From assembly GCA_900466875.1 (NCBI GenBank), contig UBNQ01000005.1:62001-126000 (forward strand): a DNA stretch of 64,000 nt, read 5' to 3'. Origin of the DNA: Hyphomicrobiales bacterium. Its GTDB lineage: Bacteria; Pseudomonadota; Alphaproteobacteria; Rhizobiales; Rhizobiaceae. This document shows positions 28,497 through 35,311 of the stretch, piece by piece. The first letter of the stretch is position 1, and every line of letters starts with the position of its first letter. Under the pieces are notes generated by a model that was given only the letters and a program-made list of their open reading frames with translations, was not told the DNA's origin and made no database searches. Made by a program: the position numbers and the translations under genes.

Positions 28497-28555
28497 GTCC
28501 TATCCCGTACAGGGATAAAATTCATAGGACACAAGTCAATATAAATATGATTTAT
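28497..28555. promoter_or_regulatory. Nested inverted repeats between dgoD and its GntR regulator
   Basis: TATCCC-GTACA-GGGATA (28501-28517) is a perfect 6-bp dyad. The left arm also belongs to a wider dyad: GTCCTAT (28497-28503) pairs with ATAGGAC (28524-28530). A third dyad, ATAAAT-ATG-ATTTAT, is at 28541-28555. All lie in the divergent promoter region, about 100-155 bases upstream of dgoD and 95-150 bases upstream of the regulator. They are candidate sites for the GntR protein; which one is used is unknown. Confidence 0.5.
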
Positions 28556-28647
28556 TTCTGGGTTTGATCAAAAAATACGAGCGATCCATGCTATGAATCG
28601 CGTGGGGCATCTGAGCCTAATTGGAATGAAATAATGAGGGCCCGCCA

Positions 28648-29433
28648 TTGACCAATGTAACGATGACCCGGGTGTTGACGGAGCATGGCGCGCCGATTGC
28701 CCAACGCGGAAAGCGAAGCGTGAGAGAAGCGCTGCTTCACTGTCTTGTCGAAATGATCGTGTCGGGCACATTTCCGGAAAATTCCACCCTGCCGAATGAA
28801 GCAGAACTCACCGACCGATTCGGCGTCAGTCGCACCAGTCTGCGGGAAGCGATGCAATATCTCTCGGCCCTCGGCATGGTTCGATCGCGGACAAGAGCGG
28901 GCACAGCCGTCTTGCCGAAGGAAAACTGGAACTATCTCGATCCCATCGTTCTCGACGTGATGCTGTCCGTCGGGGCCGACGAGATCTTTTACTCCTCGTT
29001 GATCGACGCTCGTCAGTTGCTTGAACCTGCAGCAGCGGCACAGGCTGCAACCAATGCCAATGCGCGCCAGCTTTACCAGATTTCAAAAGCATTCGAAGAC
29101 ATGGTCGAGGCAAATTCCCGCGATACCGAGGCATGGAGCCGGGCGGACCTCGAATTCCACACGGCCATCATCAATGCCAGCGGCAACTGGGTCTATCGAC
29201 AGTTCGCAAGCGCCATCCAGGCGGCCTTGCTTGCAAGTTTCCGGCTAACCAATCGTGCCAGCCAGTCTCACGATCAGGCGATTGCCAGCCATCGCAATGT
29301 ACTGGACGCTATCCGCATGAGGCAGCCCGAAGCCGCACGCCATGCAATGGAATATCTCATCGATGCGGCGCGAAGCGAGATGACCGAAGCAATCCGGCAG
29401 CTACGGATGACTTCTCAGCCCCAGGTGCTGTGA
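28648..29433 (+). CDS. GntR-family (FCD) regulator, probable control of galactonate use
   Basis: 261 residues. The winged helix (VREALLHCLVEMIVSGTFPENSTLPNEAELTDR) with recognition helix FGVSRTSLREAMQYLSALG is followed by an FCD domain (LLEPAAAAQAAT, WSRADLEFHTAIINASGNWVYRQ, SHRNVLDAI). The likely start is a TTG at 28648 with GAGGG about 10 bases before it; the next ATG (28663) has no ribosome site. It is divergent from dgoD, the same pairing as E. coli DgoR with the galactonate genes, so repression relieved by galactonate is likely. Confidence 0.85.
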   Translation: MTNVTMTRVLTEHGAPIAQRGKRSVREALLHCLVEMIVSGTFPENSTLPNEAELTDRFGVSRTSLREAMQYLSALGMVRSRTRAGTAVLPKENWNYLDPIVLDVMLSVGADEIFYSSLIDARQLLEPAAAAQAATNANARQLYQISKAFEDMVEANSRDTEAWSRADLEFHTAIINASGNWVYRQFASAIQAALLASFRLTNRASQSHDQAIASHRNVLDAIRMRQPEAARHAMEYLIDAARSEMTEAIRQLRMTSQPQVL

Positions 29434-29456
29434 GTGAATTGTCGGTAATCTTTCGC

Positions 29457-30059
29457 CTAAAGGCTCGACAGGCGGGCTACGGCGCCATGCGATGCCGCAG
29501 CTGTTGTCCATTGCTCCGTCGATCCCGAACGCCGCACCAGTCTTTCGAAAAAATCATACCCTTCCGGCCAGCGACCGAAGCCGCTCATGACATTGATATG
29601 TCCTGCAAAGCCGATCGTGGCCAGGTCACTGCCCCAGGCTTTCACATGTCGTTCCAACTGCGGGACGCTCATATAAGGGTCATTGAGACTGCCGACGACA
29701 AGGCTTGGAAAAGGCAGGCGTTCAAGCGGTTCGGCTCCGAAGTCAATCATGCAGGGATGCATTTTCAGGGTCGTTTCGAGCGAACAGGGCGCGACCATCA
29801 GAACGCCGCGAACGAGACCCGCCTGATGACGGCTGGCATAACTTGCAGCAAGAAGACAACCGAGGCTATGCGCAACGAGAAAGGCGCCATCGGTATTCGA
29901 CAGCGCCTCATCCAGCTTCGCCTGCCAATGCGTCAGGACCGGACATGTCCAGTCTTCCTGCTCGACGACCGATGAATATGGGCGCTCGCGTGCCCAGTGC
30001 CGCTGCCAATGCGCGTCAGAAGAGCCGTTCAGGCCCGGAATGATAAGCGTCTGGATCAT
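29457..30059 (-). CDS. RBBP9/YdeN-family alpha/beta serine hydrolase
   Basis: 200 residues. It starts MIQTLIIPGLNGSSDAHWQ, the family's typical first strand. The nucleophile elbow is VAHSLGC, the acid is in SLNDPYMS and the catalytic His in GFAGHINVMSGFG, followed by W-P-E-G as usual in this family. The long upstream extension of the frame is rejected because the family begins at this ATG. Substrates of bacterial members are mostly unknown. It is convergent with the GntR gene (23 bases between stops) and has no operon partner. Confidence 0.85.
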   Translation of the reverse strand: MIQTLIIPGLNGSSDAHWQRHWARERPYSSVVEQEDWTCPVLTHWQAKLDEALSNTDGAFLVAHSLGCLLAASYASRHQAGLVRGVLMVAPCSLETTLKMHPCMIDFGAEPLERLPFPSLVVGSLNDPYMSVPQLERHVKAWGSDLATIGFAGHINVMSGFGRWPEGYDFFERLVRRSGSTEQWTTAAASHGAVARLSSL

Positions 30060-30382
30060 AACTGACCTCACCACCTTCCCAATGCGATGAGAAGATAGGC
30101 AGCCGGCCGCGCTGCGTCGGCGAAATCGCATCCAAAATCTACAGGAAAGATAGATTATTTTGCCTCGTGGCGCACAACACACTCCGATAGATTGCAAACA
30201 CCAACATAGAATGAATGGAAATCGGACCATGAAAAGCTTCAATACTGCAGGCCAAGCAAAGACCAGCCAGTTTGTGGGTTCGTCCGTTTTCCGATGCCTC
30301 CCTCACTCGCGAATGCCGATGTGTATCGCGCCCTTTCCGGCCGAAAGCATTGAAGAGATATTGCGAGATTGGAGTGAAGGAC

Positions 30383-30571
30383 ATGCAGAAGCAAGTCATT
30401 GAACATGGCGGATTGCCAGTTGGCATAGCCATTCCGGATAGTGGGAAACTGCGTTTTATCGCCGTGAAATTTCACGTTATCGATCTCGACGATCGGCGCT
30501 TTTCGACGGTCGGCGAACTGAGGGCCGCGATCCGCGACCATCTCAGCTCCCAGAGAGCGGTTGCCGCCTAA
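30383..30571 (+). CDS. Small conserved-looking protein, unknown function
   Basis: 62-residue predicted protein, MQKQVIEHGGLPVGIAIPDS followed by KLRFIAVKFHVIDLDDRRF and an amphipathic C-terminal helix (VGELRAAIRDHLSS). It has a good ribosome site (GGAGTGAAGG) just upstream of the ATG. The look of this sequence recalls short proteins common in rhizobia, but I cannot name a family. A longer frame reading through the same codons starts at 30272 and is less likely because it lacks a ribosome site. It is followed 66 bases later by another small gene. Confidence 0.55.
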   Translation: MQKQVIEHGGLPVGIAIPDSGKLRFIAVKFHVIDLDDRRFSTVGELRAAIRDHLSSQRAVAA

Positions 30572-30637
30572 CGAAGACGGACCTCGTTCCGGACTTCGAC
30601 GGCAGCCTCATGACCGATCACGTTCCCAGAGAGACCC

Positions 30638-30814
30638 ATGAAAGACATTCTGAAAATAGCCGGCAACCGGACGATGTCGGTTGGCACGGCACTTATCGTT
30701 CTAAGTCTGGTCCTGCGCAATCTGGATACCGGCATTCCCAACTGCCTCGTTGCAGTCGGGTTGGCCGCAGGCCTTGTTTCAGTCATTTTTGCGGCAGGCC
30801 GCATGAGTGAGTGA
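30638..30814 (+). CDS. Small two-segment membrane protein, unknown function
   Basis: 58-residue frame. The N-terminus is basic (MKDILKIAGNRTMS). Two hydrophobic stretches follow: VGTALIVLSLVL (about 15-26) and CLVAVGLAAGLVSVIFAA (about 36-53), linked by a short polar turn RNLDTGIPN and ending GRMSE. A purine-rich AGAGAGA precedes the ATG. The helical-hairpin composition is far from random for a GC-rich shadow frame, supporting a real gene. It lies between two other small plus-strand genes; function unknown. Confidence 0.5.
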   Translation: MKDILKIAGNRTMSVGTALIVLSLVLRNLDTGIPNCLVAVGLAAGLVSVIFAAGRMSE

Positions 30815-31027
30815 GGCCCGGCGGCCCGACCGCATCGGGACAGGTGACGGCACATCGACCGGGTCGTGAGCCATCCGCCGAAAAGCCCCTCGATTGATGT
30901 GCCGCGACGACCGTCTCTCGAACACAGTCAGGTCAGCCGCAACCGGGAGGCTGCGCAGGAAAAGAGGCTCACGAGCCATCTTGACGAACGTGCCTTACCT
31001 ACCCACATCCCGCGCGATTGAGACAAG

Positions 31028-31261
31028 ATGCATCAGATGAAAACATTTCTGGAAAAGACGTTCGGCCCGACCGAACTTTATATTGTTGAAACTGCGTTCA
31101 GCGAGTGGATCGATGAGGCCAAAGTCGGGAAACAAAGCCCGGAAGCCGAGCTGGCTGCCGCGATCGTGATCAACCTGTTTCGCGAAGGCAACGACACTGT
31201 TCCGGCCATACGCAAGGCAATTTCCGCTCATCGCGGCTTGAACGATCTACGCCATCCGTGA
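31028..31261 (+). CDS. Small soluble protein, unknown function
   Basis: 77 residues (or 74 if it starts at the second ATG, MKTFLEKTF). The sequence is acidic and helical: GPTELYIVETAFSEWIDEAK, EAELAAAIVINLFREG and IRKAISAHRGL. There is no signal peptide or membrane segment. A strong hairpin 9 bases after the stop supports it as the end of a transcription unit. No family recognised. It is the last of three small plus-strand genes between 30.3 and 31.3 kb. Confidence 0.6.
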   Translation: MHQMKTFLEKTFGPTELYIVETAFSEWIDEAKVGKQSPEAELAAAIVINLFREGNDTVPAIRKAISAHRGLNDLRHP

Positions 31262-31269
31262 ACCTTGAT

Positions 31270-31305
31270 GCACGTCCGGGATCGTGTGTGCGATCCCGGA
31301 CGTGC
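31270..31305 (+). terminator. Strong rho-independent-like terminator
   Basis: A perfect 15-bp stem, GCACGTCCGGGATCG with CGATCCCGGACGTGC around the loop TGTGTG, lies 9 bases after the stop of the small gene and is followed by TTTACC. It also lies 11 bases past the end of the decayed pntB fragment on the other strand, so it may have served both. Confidence 0.75.
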
Positions 31306-31315
31306 TTTACCTGTG

Positions 31316-31633
31316 TTACCTGATCATCAGCAGGAGTTCGGAGACGGACTTCTTTGCGTCGCCGTAGAACATCCGTGTGTTGTCCTTGTGAAAGAGCGGG
31401 TTGTCGATGCCGGAACAACCGGTGCCCTGGCCGCGCTTGGAGACGAACACCTGCTTGGCCTTACAGGCTTCGAGCATCGGCATGCCGGCGATCGGCGAGT
31501 TCGGGTCTTCCTGGGCGGCCGGATTGACGACGTCGATCTCGGGTACAAGCTCGCGGAACTATTCCAGTTGCTTCTCGCGGAATTAAGGAGACGACGAGTC
31601 GGCATAACCGCCGGTGGCGGCGCCATCCTGGCT
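31316..31633 (-). pseudogene. Decayed fusion of NAD(P) transhydrogenase pntA and pntB fragments
   Basis: Reading the minus strand in the frame that ends at 31316 gives a clear PntB C-terminus: [16 protein letters not shown], then [33 protein letters not shown]. Immediately before it, in the same frame, the sequence changes to a PntA-like stretch: GGYADSSSP, stop (31585-31583), FREKQLE, stop (31561-31559), [11 protein letters not shown]. In PntA the latter would continue into ITTALIP; in PntB a similar DVV precedes NPAAQ. The two genes therefore seem joined by a deletion at a GACGTCGTC-like stretch near 31526-31534, removing most of both. Two in-frame stops confirm it is dead. A functional pntAB must lie elsewhere, if retained. 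Confidence 0.8.
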
Positions 31634-31953
31634 GTTGCTCCTCCAGTATCTTGATCTCGGAAGCACAATCCGGAACGCACGCGCGACAGAAGCTCACAGG
31701 AGCAATGTCATGGCAAAATTTTCAATGCCTTACAGGATTTTTCGCGCTGTTGGGCGTTCAGAGAACCAGCCAAATTAGCACTCGACGACAATGACATTAC
31801 AGAAGCCAAACCGGCTGTGTGCAACCAGCAAACCAAATCCTGCATCCTACCAGCTTTATTGGTCGATTTTTAAGTAGGTTCCGCTAATATACATTCGACA
31901 CCAGGCTAAACAAGAGAACGTAGGCAATCTACGACGAGGGGATTCTCTCAGAA
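31634..31953. other. Leader/promoter region of the partner-switching operon
   Basis: 320 bases with lower GC than its surroundings and no convincing gene. It must contain the promoter of the operon starting at 31954. A TAATATAC at about 31887 resembles a -10 element, but no matching -35 was found, and I found no GGAAC...CGTT pair typical of the alphaproteobacterial general stress sigma factor. GAGGGG about 12 bases upstream of the ATG is the probable ribosome site. Confidence 0.45.
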
Positions 31954-33627
31954 ATGAGCAATGCGAAATCCGGTTTGCAACGTTCTCCAGAAGCCACTGA
32001 TGACTGGACTGACAAACTTGCGCTCTTCGATGCCCAATTCAAGCTTGTGGACGTAACGACGGGTATCCCGCCATCCGCCTCAGGCGAAAGCAACCCGTTT
32101 CTTTGGAATATCTATCCAGAACTTAATAGCGGGGCCGTTACAAACCACTTCCAAACCACGCCCAGGCAACCGCTACAGCTCAGCCACGATCTGGAAAACG
32201 GATCGGTCCGCGAACTGACGCTTCACGCCATAGGAAAATTTTATGGCGTCGTTCAGACCTACCGGACCGGCGACAAGGCAGAACGCGCAGCATTGCTGCA
32301 TCAGGCGACCCATGACGCGCTGACCGGGCTGCCAAACCGGCGACAATTCGCCAGTGATCTGTCGGCAGCACTTCGCGGCATTTCCGGGGAGAGCAATGCT
32401 GTCTGCCTGATGCAGCTCGACCTCGACGATTTCAAGCCGGTCAATGATACTCTGGGCCATGCCGCCGGCGACAAGCTGCTTCAGCTGGCAGCCGGCCGGA
32501 TCAAAGACTGTCTCACCGGCACAGAGCGGGCCTACCGTCTGGCCGGCGATGAATTTGCAATCATCTCCAGCGGCTCGGATCATCAGGAGCGGAACAGAGA
32601 ACTGGGGGATGCACTCGTCCAAGCCTTCAAGCAGTCGTTTACGATCGACGGTATTTCGGTGTTTGTCGGCCTCAGCGTCGGCATCTCGATCGCGCCTGCC
32701 GATGGCTCCGATTCCGAAACCCTGATGAAAACCGCGGACGTCGCGCTTTATGCCGCCAAAAAGGAAGGCCGCGGCCGTGCCAGCGCCTTTGATGCCTCGA
32801 TGCTGCAGATCATCGAGCAACGGGAATTGCTGCGGCGGAGCTTGCGGATCGCGTTGGAAAAGGATCAGTTTTCGCTTGAGTATCAACCGATCGTCGAACG
32901 CGAGCGGCTGATCGGCTTCGAGGCTCTGCTTCGATGGCAGCATCCGCTGCTCGGACAAATTCCGCCGGCCGTTTTCATCCCAATGGCAGAGACGGATGGC
33001 CTTATGAGTGAAATCGGGCGGTGGGTTCTGGAAAATGCCTGCCGCGAAGCGTTGAACTGGCCGTCGGACTGCATCGTCGCTGTCAATCTCTCCCCCGCAG
33101 AGTTCCTTGTCAGCGGGCTGACCGACCGGATTTCCCAGGTACTGGACGCCGTAGGCCTCGCTTCCGATCGTCTTGAACTCGAGATCACCGAAAGCGTTCT
33201 GCTGGAGCGCACCGTCAACAACCTCGATACACTCAACACACTCAGTGTGCTTGGCATCAGGATCGCTCTCGACGATTTCGGAACGCAATATTCGTCCCTG
33301 AGCTATCTGAAGAATTTCCCTTTCGATACGTTGAAAATCGACAAATACTTCGTGTCCGACCTTGAAACCGACGCCAAGAGCCAGGCCATTGTCCGATCGG
33401 TCGTTACACTCGCTCATGATCTGGGCATGGAGGTTGCGGCCGAAGGTGTTGAAACGATGGAGCAGGCCGAATGGCTTCGTGATCTGGGATGCGATCGACT
33501 ACAGGGGCATGCGATCGGCAGGCCTCTCCCAGCCTCTGGAATAACAGGTTTTGTGACAGGCGCAGGGTTCCTGATGGAAACACTTGCTCGACGAACCGGC
33601 ACTCCCGACGAGCATGTCCGTCTATGA
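31954..33627 (+). CDS. GGDEF-EAL domain protein (c-di-GMP turnover)
   Basis: 557 residues, apparently cytosolic. The N-terminal 120 residues form a divergent sensory region (possibly PAS-like: LFDAQFKLVDVTTGIPP). A GGDEF domain follows (HDALTGLPNRRQF, LDLDDFKPVNDTLGH), with the signature changed to AGDEF at 197-201. The EAL domain starts FEALLRWQHP (E323-A-L) and keeps NLSPAEF, EITES, DDFGTQYSSLSYL, KIDKYF and AEGVET, so phosphodiesterase activity is likely intact. AGDEF can still be active in some proteins, so cyclase activity is uncertain. It is the first gene of a six-gene operon; its stop overlaps the next ATG. Confidence 0.93.
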   Translation: MSNAKSGLQRSPEATDDWTDKLALFDAQFKLVDVTTGIPPSASGESNPFLWNIYPELNSGAVTNHFQTTPRQPLQLSHDLENGSVRELTLHAIGKFYGVVQTYRTGDKAERAALLHQATHDALTGLPNRRQFASDLSAALRGISGESNAVCLMQLDLDDFKPVNDTLGHAAGDKLLQLAAGRIKDCLTGTERAYRLAGDEFAIISSGSDHQERNRELGDALVQAFKQSFTIDGISVFVGLSVGISIAPADGSDSETLMKTADVALYAAKKEGRGRASAFDASMLQIIEQRELLRRSLRIALEKDQFSLEYQPIVERERLIGFEALLRWQHPLLGQIPPAVFIPMAETDGLMSEIGRWVLENACREALNWPSDCIVAVNLSPAEFLVSGLTDRISQVLDAVGLASDRLELEITESVLLERTVNNLDTLNTLSVLGIRIALDDFGTQYSSLSYLKNFPFDTLKIDKYFVSDLETDAKSQAIVRSVVTLAHDLGMEVAAEGVETMEQAEWLRDLGCDRLQGHAIGRPLPASGITGFVTGAGFLMETLARRTGTPDEHVRL

Positions 33628-34142
33628 CAGAAATGTCCCAGCGTCTTTCCGCGCCACCGGCGGAGAACACCATGCAACACGCCAGCCTTGAACAGGAAGC
33701 ATTTCAGGACATGACGGCGTTAACTCTGGACGCCGGCCTTTTCACTTCGGAATTTCGCCTTTGCGATACGATTGCCGAATATCTCGCAAATATCGTCGCG
33801 CAGTCTCACGAGGATCCCGCGCGCTACGCCAACTTCAGCTCGCTCGTCATCAACGAGATCATCGAGCTGGCTTTTCGCTCAACGGAGCCGGTAGGCAGGA
33901 TCGATATCGACCTCCTCAAAAGTGAGACGCGCGTGCGCGCCTGCGTTGCCTTCGCGTTCGGCAAGGACAGCAGCACGACCTGGGCGACGTTCGACAGAGC
34001 GGCTGCGCCGAGCCGGCCACATCCCGCTTACGATCTGGCTGCCCTTGCACAGGCCGTTGACGTCAATCTTTTCGTCGAGACCCGTGGCGACGATCGCGTG
34101 ACGCTGATTGCAGACTTTCTTGTGCGGGAGGGTACGCGTTGA
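33624..34142 (+). CDS. Degenerate HATPase-like (slr1658-type) protein
   Basis: 172 residues. The ATG at 33624 overlaps the GGDEF-EAL stop (ATGA). Its core INEIIELAFRS (residues 76-86) lines up with [11 protein letters not shown] of the intact paralogue at 37669, but the essential N-box Asn is replaced by Leu (Leu82), and no glycine-rich G-box follows. It therefore looks like an HATPase-fold protein that cannot bind or use ATP. It directly precedes, and is overlapped by, a STAS-methyltransferase gene, mirroring the kinase-STAS gene pair at the end of the operon. A role as binding partner for the STAS domain of the next protein is inferred. A later ATG (MQHASLE) is an alternative start. Confidence 0.6.
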   Translation: MTEMSQRLSAPPAENTMQHASLEQEAFQDMTALTLDAGLFTSEFRLCDTIAEYLANIVAQSHEDPARYANFSSLVINEIIELAFRSTEPVGRIDIDLLKSETRVRACVAFAFGKDSSTTWATFDRAAAPSRPHPAYDLAALAQAVDVNLFVETRGDDRVTLIADFLVREGTR

Positions 34143-35311
34143 ACCGGCTCTCACCGTCATTCTCCGCTGATTTCGACGACGTGAACCAGGAGATCGTGCT
34201 GACAGGCAGGATGCGCCCGCGGTCGCCCGATGAGATGAGAGGCGTGACCGACTTGGTCAGGCGCAGTCTCGATGGCAGCAGCGCTACCGTCTATGTGAAC
34301 GTAAAACGCCTCACCCATATGAACATGACCGCATTTCGCTGCCTTGCAAATGTGCTGGCAGGCGCTTGCGCGGAAAATCCAGGGCGTATGATCGTCATCG
34401 TCACGTCGAGCGTGATCACCTGGTCAGCCCCGCTTTTCAAGACATTGGCGGCCGATCAGCCCAATCTTTCGGTCGAGATCTACGATTCGGCTTTTTATCC
34501 GGGACAGACTTTCGTGGAGGACGAAAGCTTCATTCCCATCCTTCGCACCCAGACAAAAATGACCTGGCGTCACGAGCGCGAGATACTCCCCCGGCACGGC
34601 CTGCGGGAGGGACTGACCGTCGCCGACATTTGTTGCGGGATCGGGGATTTTGCGACCTTGATCAAGCGGCACTTCAACCCGGCCCGTCTCGTTGCGCTGG
34701 ACCACTCCAGGAAAAGCCTGGAATATGCCAGGCGCGTGGCCGCCGACTTTGGTCTCAATTCGATCGAATATACCTATGGGGATGCGTCGCAGATGCTGCT
34801 GGCTGACAATCAGTTCGATTTCGTCACCTGCCGCCACTCGCTGCAGATTTTCAATCGCCCGGATATTCTGTTGCGTGAACTCTACCGAATCTGCAAGCCG
34901 GGCGGTCGGGTCTACATCACCAACGAGAAAAACTCACATTGCCTGGGGGAGCCGCATTCGGAAACGATCCGCTGGACCTATGAACAGGTCGCCAGACTTT
35001 TCAGCCATTTCGACATGGATGTCGAGATGGGGCCGAAAAGCCGGCGCCTTCTCAACGATGCCGGTTTCGACGCCATCCAGGTCGAGTCCTTCATGGTGAC
35101 CAATCTCGACGGCGACCCGCGGGATTTTGCCGATGTGATCGAAGCGTGGGAAAATGTCTATGCCGGACAGATGGCGGTGCGCCGAGGCGATCCGCCGGAT
35201 TTCATCCGCAGGTTCAGGCAGGGATTCAGGGATCACGTTCTCGCAGCCCTTCATCCCAAGGGGTATGCGGGGTGGCCGATCTGGGCGGCATCAGGGCGGA
35301 AACCATATTGA
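34139..35311 (+). CDS. STAS domain fused to a class I SAM-dependent methyltransferase
   Basis: 390 residues, starting at a TTG that overlaps the previous stop (TTGA) and has GGGAGGG just upstream. Residues about 5-125 resemble the slr1659-type STAS protein at 38237: VYVNVKRLTHMNMTAFRCLANVLA aligns with the STAS phosphosite loop, placing Thr64 where the other protein has Ser62. Residues about 155-300 form a methyltransferase: motif I VADICCGIGDFATLI (about 161-175), LVALDHSRKSLEYAR, YGDASQMLLADNQFDFVTCRHSLQIF and KPGGRVYITNEKN. The methyl acceptor is unknown; Ubi/Men-type similarity is limited to the fold. The next gene, the phosphatase, overlaps its stop by one base (TGATG). Confidence 0.8.
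   Translation: MNRLSPSFSADFDDVNQEIVLTGRMRPRSPDEMRGVTDLVRRSLDGSSATVYVNVKRLTHMNMTAFRCLANVLAGACAENPGRMIVIVTSSVITWSAPLFKTLAADQPNLSVEIYDSAFYPGQTFVEDESFIPILRTQTKMTWRHEREILPRHGLREGLTVADICCGIGDFATLIKRHFNPARLVALDHSRKSLEYARRVAADFGLNSIEYTYGDASQMLLADNQFDFVTCRHSLQIFNRPDILLRELYRICKPGGRVYITNEKNSHCLGEPHSETIRWTYEQVARLFSHFDMDVEMGPKSRRLLNDAGFDAIQVESFMVTNLDGDPRDFADVIEAWENVYAGQMAVRRGDPPDFIRRFRQGFRDHVLAALHPKGYAGWPIWAASGRKPY

Noticed and set aside
30229..30402. 57-codon frame beginning MKSFNTAGQ, overlapping the start of the small gene at 30383
   Set aside because: It has a weak ribosome site, no recognisable composition, and overlaps a better-supported small gene by 20 bases; coding status cannot be supported.
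30568..30595. GGAAC...CGTT pair on the minus strand resembling a general-stress (EcfG) promoter
   Set aside because: The spacer is 12 bases instead of the required 16-17, and no suitable gene follows.
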